Below, piece after piece: positions 54,990-64,000 of a stretch of 64,000 nt of DNA. This DNA is from Epiperipatus broadwayi (Eukaryota; Onychophora; Udeonychophora; Euonychophora; Peripatidae). Position 1 is the stretch's first letter. Each line of letters begins with the position of its first letter. The position numbers and the translations under genes are program-made. The notes beneath the pieces were generated by a model. The model did not search any database and was not told the origin of the DNA. It was given only the letters and a program-made list of their open reading frames with translations. The stretch spans positions 622,001 through 686,000 of the forward strand of contig JAQFVV010000230.1 of assembly GCA_028023455.1 (NCBI GenBank), given 5' to 3'.

Positions 54990-55985
54990 AGCATATCCAC
55001 CTGCCATACTGATAATATGAAGTTCTGTTTCAGACCATTTTAATCATGAAATTTCATAAGAAGCTTAATATTTTTGTATTCAAGTGGCTAATACATATCA
55101 ATCCAGCTAACTCATCTAATTGTGGTCAGAAAATAGATATCTAGTCATTAATTTGAGAGTAAAGATCCAGGTTAGTTTGAATTGATCAGAAAAAAAGTTG
55201 TTGTACTAACTATAACAGAAAAAAAATGTAATTGTGATATAATACATACTTCATACCTGTGAAGGATGTATTAAAACTAAATCCATGTGTGTGTTTTCAA
55301 ATTTACTAGCTTAATATTATTCTTCCTCAAACAAAAGAATAAAGTCATCAGAAAAAGAGTAAATAGCCATCAAGTACATTTCTGCCAAACTACCTTCATC
55401 AGACCACCTAAAATACTTTGATCAATAAAACCCTAATTCTATTATTTTTCCCCTTATTAGAGGCTACCTGAACTCAACAACATTCCAATGATTTTCAAAA
55501 TTTATATAAAGGAGTTGATTATGATTGATTTTTCCTGTGATAGCCTTGAAATGATGTTCTACTGATAATATAGATTTGATTAACTATCATCAGTATCTGG
55601 GGATACGACCATCTTGAGTCCATTGATTACACAGCGTTGTTTTAGATGGTTCTGATGAAAATCACGAGTAAACTGAACATGTGACTTAGGAGCTATATTT
55701 TATGCCTCTAACACATCATCATAATATAACATTTCATATATTATTTTAATAATAGGCAAATTCTCATCTTGTAAATAAAGACATCTCATTGCTTGCTGAA
55801 TAAATAAAAACCAATATACAGTGCTTTTTGTCCACCAAAAGTTATGCATCAATAAATAATCTCTAGACTAATTATATTGTCTTTATATTCAAATACAGTC
55901 CTGCCTTCTATGCATGATGGTAGTCAAAAATGCATAAATATATTTTGCATCTGCATTACTGAATAATTTTTAAAAAAAATAGAAA
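54990..55985. other. AT-rich DNA with faint D-like traces
   Basis: 55383-55400 has a minus-strand 'ctgatgaaggtagtttgg' and 55595-55700 has 'tatctggggatac' and 'ttctgatgaaaatcacgag', recalling the D core but without arms. No gene. Confidence 0.4.
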
Positions 55986-55988
55986 AAT

Positions 55989-56103
55989 GATTGGTTTATT
56001 GCTTGGATGTTCATAAAAAATGGAGTACTGGAAGTAACAGAGCTAGAGCTGCGATCCTTTGACCTTGAACCCCGGAGTTCGCCACTCTATCACTGCACTA
56101 AAC
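55989..56103 (-). repeat. SINE family B, copy 11
   Basis: The minus strand gives 'tagtgcagtgatagagtggc', 'gaactccggggttcaaggtc', 'ctctgttacttccagtactc' and 'catccaagcaataaaccaat'. Full-length. Confidence 0.85.
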
Positions 56104-56104
56104 C

Positions 56105-57080
56105 ACTCAAAGCATTGAGTAATTAATGTCTAATTTAAATTTCTAGTTTTTATGGATATATTAAGTAACATCGCTTATTAACTTTCCTTTTTTAAACAGA
56201 TGTGTAGTTTTAAAATAATATAAATAATATTTTAACATTTCAATCGATACTTTAGTTCAGGAAGAGCTTTGCCTTAATTAAACTCTTCTAATTGAAATTC
56301 TCCACGTTTTTGCCTCATGACAATTTTATTTTTCAAGATGTCATTTGATTAAATAAATATCGCGGTTTAATTTTAAAACAGATTTTTCATTAAAGAACAT
56401 ATTAATCTTATCAGTAACACATTATCACTGTAGATTCCATTCGCAAAATTAAACGCGTGTGCGCGCACGCGCGCGCGTGTAGCCACGTGACTGCTGCCAA
56501 TTTTAAAATTCAGAGTATGTAATTATATAAATATTATACATATATATGCATATGAGGAGATTCAAATTGGAAAAGGATTAACGTTAATGTGAACAATAAA
56601 ATATTTCCAAATTTTCACATTTGCAAATACTCTTGCAGCCCTCCCCCTGCCCCACTTTTCCCATGAACAGTTTAACGTAGTAGAATCATAATCAAATATT
56701 TTCTGGCTTGTTATTCAGTAGGGTCGTACGCCATGCACAGGGCAGCAACAACAACAAAAAAAGAAATAAGCCGCAAAGCCACGAAATAAGATGTTTTAAA
56801 TAATGCACATAGAGAGCGTACCAATAGCTCATAAAAGTAATGTCATGTTATATATGACTTGCTTTATTAATTATTGTTTTAAATAATCAAATAAATAAAT
56901 ATCCTTACTGCTCAAGAATTCATAAGAAGTTTGAATTTGAGTGCAGTAAATGAATTAGGTCTAAACTGTGTACCTTAAGCTCTAAAGAAATGAGATTTTG
57001 AAGATGAGTTTTATGATTACTAAGTAAATCCTATTCGTAGACTTCTAATATATTTATATCTTTAATTATGCTTATTTGGA
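56105..57080. other. AT-rich DNA with a GC-alternating tract
   Basis: Apart from the CG/TG tract at 56452-56480, listed separately, no feature is supported. A C-rich patch 'gccctccccctgccccac' lies at 56638. Confidence 0.5.
56452..56480. repeat. Alternating purine-pyrimidine CG/TG tract
   Basis: About 29 bases of strictly or nearly alternating 'acgcgtgtgcgcgcacgcgc' type, with many CpG, embedded in very AT-rich DNA. Such tracts readily adopt left-handed Z-DNA under negative supercoiling (general knowledge). It is also the densest CpG cluster in the window. Confidence 0.9.
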
Positions 57081-57082
57081 AA

Positions 57083-57376
57083 ACCGTGAGATCGAATGGA
57101 AATATGATTAGAATGAATTGGATAGAAGAGAAAACCAAAGATCAAATGTTAAGAGAACTTGGAATGAAAAGAGATCTACTGGACACAATAAAAATATGAA
57201 AGATATGGGGACATATTTTAAGACATGATAGATTTTTGCAAAATATTTTAGAAAGCAAAATTTTAGAAAGACGATTGAGAAGCAGACCAAGAATATCCCA
57301 TCTTAAAAATATGATCAGCAAAATCAGATATTTTCCGTATGCAACTATAAAAAAAGAATTCCTGAAGATGGAATAA
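57083..57376 (+). pseudogene. Non-LTR retrotransposon C-terminal domain remnant
   Basis: One frame, broken by a single in-frame stop, reads 'MNWIEEKTKDQMLRELGMKR', 'IWGHILRHDRFLQNIL', 'ESKILERRLRSRPR' and 'FPYATIKKEFLKME' before a terminal stop at 57374. The series W.E..TN..VL..., then (I/L)GHILRHD, then EGKI.G.RGRGRPR is the well-known C-terminus of a class of non-LTR reverse transcriptases. The reverse-transcriptase catalytic region is missing upstream. Nearly intact, so probably one of the younger LINE fragments here. The two overlapping minus-strand frames at 57108-57393 are shadows. Confidence 0.85.
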
Positions 57377-57507
57377 TGTGGTTGCAGTGACAAGGCATTG
57401 ACTTTAAAAGCTTATGATGATAATGATTTTACAACAAAATATTTGACTAATTGTTGTTCTCCATCTATTATATGCTATCAGTCATTTATTCTATATAAAA
57501 ACAATGA

Positions 57508-57635
57508 CCTGTATGGATTGATGCAATGGTAGATCGGTTGATCCTGGAATTTAAGGTCCACAAATCTTAACTCCAGATATTTCATTCTGGATCTCAAACT
57601 CTTTATAAATTCATGAGGCTATTATTTGATTTAAT
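57508..57635 (+). repeat. SINE family B, copy 12
   Basis: 'tggattgatgcaatggtaga', 'tggaatttaaggtccacaaa', 'cattctggatctcaaactct', ending 'attcatgaggctattatttg'. Full-length and diverged near the 3' end. It lies about 130 bp downstream of the LINE C-terminus. Confidence 0.78.
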
Positions 57636-57824
57636 AAACATTTTATTTAATAAAATAATCCTTACAATGTAAATGGAGTACTTTTCTTACGAACATCAAG
57701 ATAAAGTTTAACGAAAAAAAATAAATATTAAAATAATAGAATAGAATGTAAAAAAAAGTGGAGTTTATGGGCAGACTTAGCATTTTAAAAAAAGGGTCAT
57801 GATATCTATTTTTTTTTAAATATC

Positions 57825-57945
57825 AACTTATGCTTTGGTTATGAAACATGGAGTTTGATTCAATGATGAAACAATAACACAGAATCATTATAAATATTTT
57901 TAAAAAGATGGAATAAAAAATGGACAGATGTTGAAATAATACAAT
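57825..57945 (+). pseudogene. Possible non-LTR reverse-transcriptase relic
   Basis: A reading 'LCFGYETWSLIQ' followed, after stops, by 'IFLKRWNKKWTDVEII' parallels the 'LLYGCETWTL ... RRIL.I.WTD..TNEEI' segment that normally lies immediately upstream of the IGHILRHD block. Short and stop-ridden, so assigned on pattern only. Confidence 0.4.
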
Positions 57946-58029
57946 ATATCAAATGGTTTAAAGATTGCAATTATGGAAAAACATTTGGATTTTACAACCT
58001 ATTCAGTAGCAATTTTTTTCACTCAACAT

Positions 58030-58625
58030 GGCTATATTATCTAGTGTATTCTAGATGGTAATGCTTAATAGATTCTTGGATAGTGTTGTCCTGTCCAACC
58101 TATCTAGATGCCTTTCATCAGTGTGGAGCTTTAGATCTGGGAGAAGAGCATTTGAATCTTTTGGATTTAATGTACCCTTCTTCTAGCAGCCATCTTTTAC
58201 CTCTTTGTTTTATTGTCAAACTAAAAACCCAAATTAAAAAATGTATTAATGCTTTTATGCAAGCCAATTTGCTTACATACAGTTCAATAACTACAAATTA
58301 CAGGGTATCTAGTTGTTTTTTTTAACTATAGACACATTTATTATTTGGCCAGAAATTTGGCATAAAACTATTATGACATCATTTAAACCACTTACCTAAT
58401 ACACTGTTCAGTAGTCTTTTTGTTTACCATAGTTATGCTATTTAGTATAAGCAAAAGGCAATCTCACTTTAATGAAAGCCACAGACTAGAACCTAATCTG
58501 GGGATATTGGTTATGACAATATTGAATAGGGATTTCTTAAGCCCTTCAATTTGGCATCTAATAATTACCAATACCTACACTAGGTGGCATAATCTTGATG
58601 AGAGAAAAAAAATTTGCTACTGAAC
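58030..58625. mobile_element. Family D, long form, diverged
   Basis: An inverted core at the left ('gcctttcatcagtgtggag'), inverted internal region ('ctcttcttctagcagccatc'-like, 'aaacccaaattaaaaaatgt'), tail-like 'actattatgacatcatt', then the forward core 'aatgaaagccacagactaga' with 'acctaatctggggatattgg' and the forward arm ('acactaggtggcataatc'). Both halves are present, so it is a long palindromic D copy. Ends not resolved. Confidence 0.7.
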
Positions 58626-58807
58626 AACAATATGTAAAGTTGGAGTCATTAAATGCAAAATGGCAGTTTATTTTAAATAGTTCTTTCTATAACATTTCTT
58701 AGTAATTGAAAATGATCTGCTATTTGATAACAATTATAAAATAGAGTTTTATTATTTGAATCTAATGCTCCCTATAGATGAATTAGAATAATCTTATTTA
58801 AAAACCT

Positions 58808-59047
58808 TTAGTATAATGAAACATCTTGTAGTGTTGATATAATTCTTCTAACATTTGCATCACCTTGACTTGAGTTGAAATCTAGATTTAGTGATTTTTT
58901 TTCAAAAAACATAGCATTGCCTTGACTTGGGTTGAAATCTATGTCTAGTGAATTTTTTTCAAAAAACATAATTTTTCTTTCAAGTAATTGCTCTATAGCC
59001 AAGCTAAATAACCATCCAACATTGGTTGGGTAATTGATATCTAGCAA
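58808..59047. repeat. Two direct units of ~62 bp
   Basis: 'gcatcaccttgacttgagtt' / 'gcattgccttgacttgggtt' are each followed by 'gaaatcta', a 'tagtgaatttttttcaaaaaacata' type block and then a diverged continuation. Two imperfect tandem units at about 58856-58975. The 79-codon minus frame here is a consequence of the repeat. Confidence 0.6.
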
Positions 59048-59624
59048 TAGTTAAAGAGTAAAACAATGATGAAAACATGATCTCAAACTCTTACCACTTG
59101 ACAATTGATGTCTTATGGATACAACATTCTTTATACTGTTCTTCTGTGCCAGATTGCTGGAAAGACCTTCGTTTATAGTAGATATGTATATAAAAATATT
59201 TTTCTTAATAAATGATGGAAGATTGATAATTCTGTAATTGCTAGTAGCTTTTTGTTCACCTTTTTGTCAGTCCTTATTTGAATTACATCACATCTGACAT
59301 ATCTACCAATGTAGAACATCCTCTCTTATGCATAGATTTTGTGAACCATATTTGCTTGTCAAATGAGGTAGTTACCAAATTTATCTCTATACCTATATGG
59401 CAATTTGATCTCCATTATTTCACATTCATGTAATATAGGAACTGGGTTTTATCCATTTTTAATGTATTATAGATGGGTTAGTAATCATTGTCTAGCAAAG
59501 TTATTTTAGAGTTATTGCTGCTGTTTTTTTTACCAGTGCATGACTATCTCAATTCCACCATGCAGTAGACATCTATTAGCATGGAAATTCAGCCATGACA
59601 AATTCTTCTACCCTTACTACTTTT

Positions 59625-60135
59625 ATATCTAGTGTAAGCTTTAGTAATGAATAGATGCTAAATGATAGTGCACAAGAAATTCTTATCCTGTATTGTTCTA
59701 TCCAATATCCCCAGACTAATTTCTAATGTATAGCTTTCACCAGTGAGAAGCTTTGGATCTTGGATCAGTATATCTGGATTTTTTGTATGTAATGTAACTT
59801 TTCTCTAGCAGCTATATTTTATTTTTTTTGTAATACTATCAAGATATCAGTCCAAATTGAAAAACATTTTCTCAAACTAATATTTACTTACATATATCTA
59901 AAATTGATTCCCATTTCAAATGCTTTCCTTAACAAACTCCTTTCTGATGAAGACCATATCTAGTCAAAAAATATTTGGATAGAACAAAGCAGGATAAGGA
60001 TTTTATTAACATCTGATGTCCATAGATTATAAAAGCTTTCTCTAGATGGCATAAAAGCAATGAGAATAGAAGAAATAGGTAATGAATAGAGATGTGTAAG
60101 TTAAAATCATGTGATGTTTCATTAATCAGATTAAT
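59625..60135. mobile_element. Family D, long palindromic form
   Basis: The left half is inverted ('agtgtaagctttagtaatga', 'tccaatatccccagactaat', 'agctttcaccagtgag'). The centre holds the internal region; the right half is forward ('ctgatgaagaccatatctag' at 59944, 'tccatagattataaaagc', tail 'aatcatgtgatgtttcatta'). Diverged arms and no resolved duplication. Confidence 0.7.
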
Positions 60136-60555
60136 TCAGATCCAAAAAAAGTTGAAAATAATTTTGATCCTTTTTTTCTCTAGATTTTCTATTCTTCATT
60201 TATTTAATTGCACATATTACCTCCTCTTTTAGACTACTTAGCATTTCAAAAGATGTTATGATTGTAGAGGCCCAACATTTTCTTGCTTTTCTTTATTGCT
60301 ATATTATACTAATTCTTATAGCACTCTATACATTTTATGATGCCACCCCTCTTTTTAATAATCTTACCATCTTTTCTTTTAGATACTGACATCACCTTTC
60401 TTCTAATACTAAGATATTTAGATTTTGACAGTTTTCTTCTATTGATTTTATTGGTACAGTATTTCAGTTATATTTATTGTTTACTCTTTTTTGTACTATT
60501 TCAGTTCTTCTAAGTAAATCATTTTAAAATGCTTTTTCATTCTTCTCTTTGTACT

Positions 60556-61120
60556 AAACCACTAAACATCACATGATCACCATTCCTTATGCTAACACAA
60601 GCTGTTTACACAGAGGCAAAACTCTTCATACAGTAGCATCACTTAGTTCAAACCAAATAGTCAATGGAGAGTTGCGCCTCTGTGTAAACAGCTTGCGTAA
60701 GCATAAAGAGTGGTGATCATATGATGTGTATGGTTTAATACCAGTCCTTCCCAACAGGATTATGGTATCTGTGGTTATTAAAGAACCAAAAGAGACCAAA
60801 AAGTATGGATGCTGAACTGAGTTCAGACCAATATGACTATGCAAGCTAATGAGCTTGAATTAAAAACATTACTATGTTTCTATTTTGGACTCAAAGCTTT
60901 ATAGTTAGCTAATAAGTTAAAAGGCAGCTGCTGAAGGGTTGCATTAGATCCTAAGTTCTAGATGCAATGCTTTCAGATCCAAGGCTCCTCACTGATGAAA
61001 GTTACAAGCTAGAAACTAGTCTGAATATTGGATGAATAGGCACTAGATAGGGATTTTATGCAAAAATCTTTCTGTATCCATTGATTACTCTGTCTTCCAC
61101 TGACTAAATAGAGAGTTTAT
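60556..61120 (-). mobile_element. Family D, long form with target duplication
   Basis: The terminal hairpin at 60557-60730 encloses an arm, with 'catgatcaccattccttatgc' type sequence against its complement and 'agctgtttacacagaggc' against 'gcctctgtgtaaacagct'. Then come the internal region ('aaccaaaagagaccaaaaag', 'tttatagttagctaataag'), 'ctgatgaaagttacaagcta' with 'gaaactagtctg' (60991-61022), and the right arm to 'agagagttta'. The flanks 'ctctttgtact' (60545) and 'ctttgtaact' (61126) are similar but imperfect. The 72-codon minus frame is internal. Confidence 0.8.
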
Positions 61121-61278
61121 TTTTTCTTTGTAACTATCCTTTAAAAATTTTCTGATCAATCATTACTAAAATTTTATAAAGGCTATCTGTGTATTATTTT
61201 TAGTAACATTGGTTGTTATATTTTCATTGATCTTGAATATTAAATCCAATTCATCTTCAAAGTATGTTACTATTTTTT

Positions 61279-61516
61279 AAACATCACATGACCATCTCCT
61301 CTTATGCTTGTGTATAACTGTTGTTAAAACAGGCAAAACTCACTATATATATTGCCACACACAGCAAGCTAGAGTAATCAATGGATGCCAGAAGGCTTGT
61401 GCATAGAATCCCCAATCTAGTGCCTACTCATCCAATATCAGCATCCATTGATTACTCTAGCTTGCTGTGTGTGGCAATATATATATATATATAGTGAGTT
61501 TTGCCAGTTTTAATAT
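61279..61516 (-). mobile_element. Family D, short hairpin form
   Basis: Tail ('aaacatcacatgaccatctc'), arm ('gcaaaactcactatatatat'), shortened centre and inverted arm ('tgtgtggcaatatatatata', 'gtgagttttgcc'). The arms are nearly identical, so the transcript would form a ~90-bp hairpin. Possible 9-bp duplication 'ctatttttt' (61270-61278; 61517-61525), low complexity and therefore weaker evidence. Confidence 0.8.
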
Positions 61517-61529
61517 CTATTTTTTTAAT

Positions 61530-62570
61530 TGACTCATGGTATATTTTAGGTTTATTGATTTTTTTAAAAAGAATAGTGATATATTCTGTTTTTCTTAATA
61601 GCTTTCTAATTTTGCGTTATCATATGCAGTGTATCCTAGTAAAAAGATGATTGACCCCCTCTCTATCTGAGCTGCCTGCAAGACGATTTCCAAATGAAGA
61701 CATAGATTATGTAGCCACAAACCTTAGCTTAGTTATACTCACAGAAATTTTAAGAAGTACTAATGTGTCTAGATCATGGGTTATGACATGAAATGTAATA
61801 ACTCATTTTATACTTTTGAATATACCATCAATGTTCTTTCTGCCATCATGAAATCTTATCTAAACTTTTGAAAATGTTTGGAGACCCAAGAATTTACCTC
61901 CATACACAATTTGGAATAATTTCAAATATTTCAATAACAGTTCTGCCCAATTTAAAACAAAATTTCATATTATCACATTATGTGTTGCAGTTTGCAGTAT
62001 GAAACATACTATCACATTTCATATACCAACCCATGAACTAGACAGGGAAATAACTAAACCATGATGCTATGTAATATATGCAATAATTTAAAGATGGCAC
62101 TGCTTGCAGTTTGAAAAGAGAACCAGGCCCTCTTTTACTGCTATAGAGCCTTCATGTCTTTTTTACAAATTCCACAATTTGATTTAACTCTCTCATTTCT
62201 TTTAAATTATGTTTAATTCCAGCATTAAAATCTCATATGTCAATTATAGAATGTTGTTTGCTCTTATCAACATTAAAAAAACTATTTCTTTGTCAGGTTA
62301 TTAGGTTATTGAGACATAAATCTGAATCATATGTATTTGATATATTGCATTCTAGTGAATAATTAATTTTATACTTTGTCTGAAGTAGGCAAAGCAGCTT
62401 TAAATCAAGTCTACTAGAGGACAATGATTCTCCAAGTACCCATCATAAAAAAACAGTGAAAGAGATGATAATAATCACTAGAGTGACTAATTGCATGGTA
62501 ATAAGGGTTTGAATAGTTTTCTATTTTTAATTTGCCTTCTAGAAGTAGCTAGATACCCATTTACCAACCA
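61530..62570. other. AT-rich DNA, nothing identified
   Basis: No recognisable repeat, gene or RNA. 'ctatctgagctgcctgcaag' at about 61662 is a slightly less AT-rich patch with no assignment. Confidence 0.45.
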
Positions 62571-62585
62571 ATACTGGATGTTTAC

Positions 62586-62955
62586 CATGACATCACATGA
62601 TTTTAATTTCCTGTGTGTATCCAAACTGTTAAAACAATAGCAAACTCTCCTTACAGCAGTGCAAACTCTCCTTACAGCAGTGCCATCCAGTCATAGTAAT
62701 CCATGGATTTTAGTTAGTTCGTGCATAAAATTGTCATCTAGGGCTGGAGAGTTTCATTAGATCCAAAAGTCTAGGTGCAGTGCTCTCAGACCCAAAGCTC
62801 CTCATTGATGAAAGCCACAAGCTAAATACTAGTCTGGTTGTACTGCATGAATAGTTACTGGATAGGAATTTTATGCAGAAATCTTCTAGCATCCACTAAT
62901 TACTATGGCTTGCACTGAGTACTGCTACTGTATGGAGAGTTTGTTATTATTTTAT
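62586..62955 (-). mobile_element. Family D element with exact 11-bp target duplication
   Basis: Tail ('catgacatcacatgatttta'), arm ('agcaaactctccttacagca', with that block immediately duplicated at 62640-62682), core 'ttgatgaaagccacaagcta' (62806), and right arm to 'gtatggagagtttgttatta'. Identical flanks 'tggatgtttac' at 62575-62585 and 62956-62966. The internal duplication of a ~22-bp arm segment is a local slippage event. Confidence 0.9.
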
Positions 62956-63227
62956 TGGATGTTTACTTTAAAACAAAACAAAGATTTTTTTTTTCTAATT
63001 AGCTTATAATCATTTTTGTAGTACATTAAAATATGCAACTTACTTTTGTTCTTTTGTATATGAATTAAGTATGATGGAATTTTTTGATGGGAGAAAGGAA
63101 GATAGAGTTTCAACAATTAAAAGACGATTTCTTGTACTAAGCAGTACTTATTCAGATAAATTTTGAAACAAGGCAACTTAGCTAAGAATTATTTGAAATG
63201 ATAAAAGTTTTAGTTCAAAACCAAAAA

Positions 63228-63475
63228 AAAGTCACATGACCCAAGCTTACACAACACTTTTTAGGAGAAACCTTTATACTATCCAGTTTCACATCTGTTG
63301 TGAGTCTGAGTCATCAATGGATGCTAAACAATGATGTTTTAATACTACCTAGTTCCAGAATCTACTCTGAGAATAGAGATAGGATCATACTGAATAGAGA
63401 TTTGATAAGCATTACTATCTAGCACCTATTGATTATTCAAGCTTACAACACATGGCAGAATTGTAGTACTACTTC
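63228..63475 (-). mobile_element. Family D element, strongly diverged
   Basis: Order retained: tail-like 'agtcacatgacccaagctta', arm ('tgtgagtctgagtcatcaat'), centre 'tagttccagaatctactctg', inverted arm ('cacctattgattattcaagc', 'acacatggcagaatt'). The core CTGATGA is lost. Probably among the oldest D copies. Confidence 0.55.
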
Positions 63476-63486
63476 TGAATGCAAGG

Positions 63487-64000
63487 AGGCTTTTGAATGG
63501 ATAGGCATGCATATAGGAGATAGTTTATTTGTAGTTACACAACTTATGGACACGAATAAAATACATGTAGACAGTTATATATAGTTTTTGTAGATATAGA
63601 GAAGGCATGTGATAGAATAAATAGAGATAGATTATGGGTAAGTTTATTAAATTTGATAATGGATAGAGTTTAGTGGATCTTATTAAGAGATTGTATGAAA
63701 ATAATCACTATACCTATCAATTAGAGATTATAGAATCTGCTAAACTTAAAAATAGGGTGTGACTAAGGCAAGGATGACCTATGTTACCTATTTTATTTTT
63801 GTTGTATTTGATAGAGGTGGAGAGAGCCAAAGAAGGATTAGGAAGAGAAATAGAAATACCATTAATAGGTGGCAAGGGAGTATATACATTATCAGATTTT
63901 TTTTATTTGCGGATATCTTCTTGTGCACAGAAAGAAGGGAAGTTATGGAAACTATGCTAAAGACATGTGCAAGGGTAGGTAATGAGATTGTGAAGAAAAA
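63487..64000 (+). pseudogene. Non-LTR reverse transcriptase fragment, cut by window end
   Basis: In order: 'GMHIGDSLFVVTQLMD', 'FVDIEKACDRINRDRLW' (from 63587; first catalytic Asp present), 'LRQG' stop 'PMLPILFLLYLIE' (from 63763; normally LRQGCPLSPLLF), and 'FADIFLCTE' (from 63906), where the usual F/YADD catalytic pair has lost its second Asp. Several stops and at least one frameshift occur between blocks, so it is inactive. It is a different lineage from the 12.2-kb fragment: its first motif is VDIEKA, not TDLVKT. The endonuclease region is absent upstream; any 3' continuation lies beyond the window. Confidence 0.85.

Overview
This is AT-rich (by eye roughly 70% A+T or more) eukaryotic, almost certainly metazoan, intergenic or deep-intronic DNA. 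No complete protein-coding gene can be supported: the longest open frames are under 180 codons, and most lie inside repeats or cross repeat boundaries. The window is instead a dense graveyard of small mobile elements. The mix fits an invertebrate with a large, repeat-rich genome (mollusc and arachnid are both possible): tRNA-derived SINEs, foldback elements, non-autonomous hAT transposons, non-LTR retrotransposon fragments, a Penelope-like GIY-YIG remnant and a SPIN-like hAT. I cannot name the species.

Layout. 0-3.4 kb: a minus-strand SINE (family B), a foldback (I), a dispersed repeat (L) and two adjacent near-perfect palindromes (F, G). 3.4-16 kb: mostly featureless AT-rich DNA with a tRNA-Ser-like sequence, two copies of family D, a foldback (C), a tRNA-Gly-derived SINE with clean target duplications, a decayed reverse transcriptase (12.2-13.3 kb) and microsatellites. 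16-24 kb: a head-to-tail family D dimer, foldback J, two more C elements (one a ~1 kb palindrome) and a compositionally distinct 1.5 kb segment at 20.4-21.9 kb. 24-32 kb: a 28-bp minisatellite and a mosaic of families M, N, O and P, plus a 378-bp MITE (E) with 8-bp target duplications. 32-48 kb: family B SINEs, five D elements, a SPIN-like element nested in a SINE, and a 780-bp hAT element. 48-58 kb: the Penelope-like endonuclease remnant, an acidic open frame of unknown status, foldback K, a duplicated segment carrying a second hAT insertion, a cluster of family B SINEs and a non-LTR reverse transcriptase C-terminus. 58-64 kb: a dense run of D elements, ending in a reverse-transcriptase fragment cut by the window edge.

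The most interesting system is family D. It is a hairpin-bearing repeat with at least 16 recognisable copies or fragments. Six copies are flanked by direct repeats of 11-14 bp that match at all or all but one position, two more have weaker duplications, and one insertion is a head-to-tail dimer. Long, variable-length duplications favour retroposition over ordinary MITE transposition. Many D copies, and four separate foldbacks (I, J, K, Q), carry a tract resembling the catalytic core of a hammerhead ribozyme (CTGATGA, a short stem-loop, then GAAAC). Whether this is a real or decayed ribozyme is a testable hypothesis, not a conclusion. Family letters A-Q are local labels defined here by comparing copies within the window.
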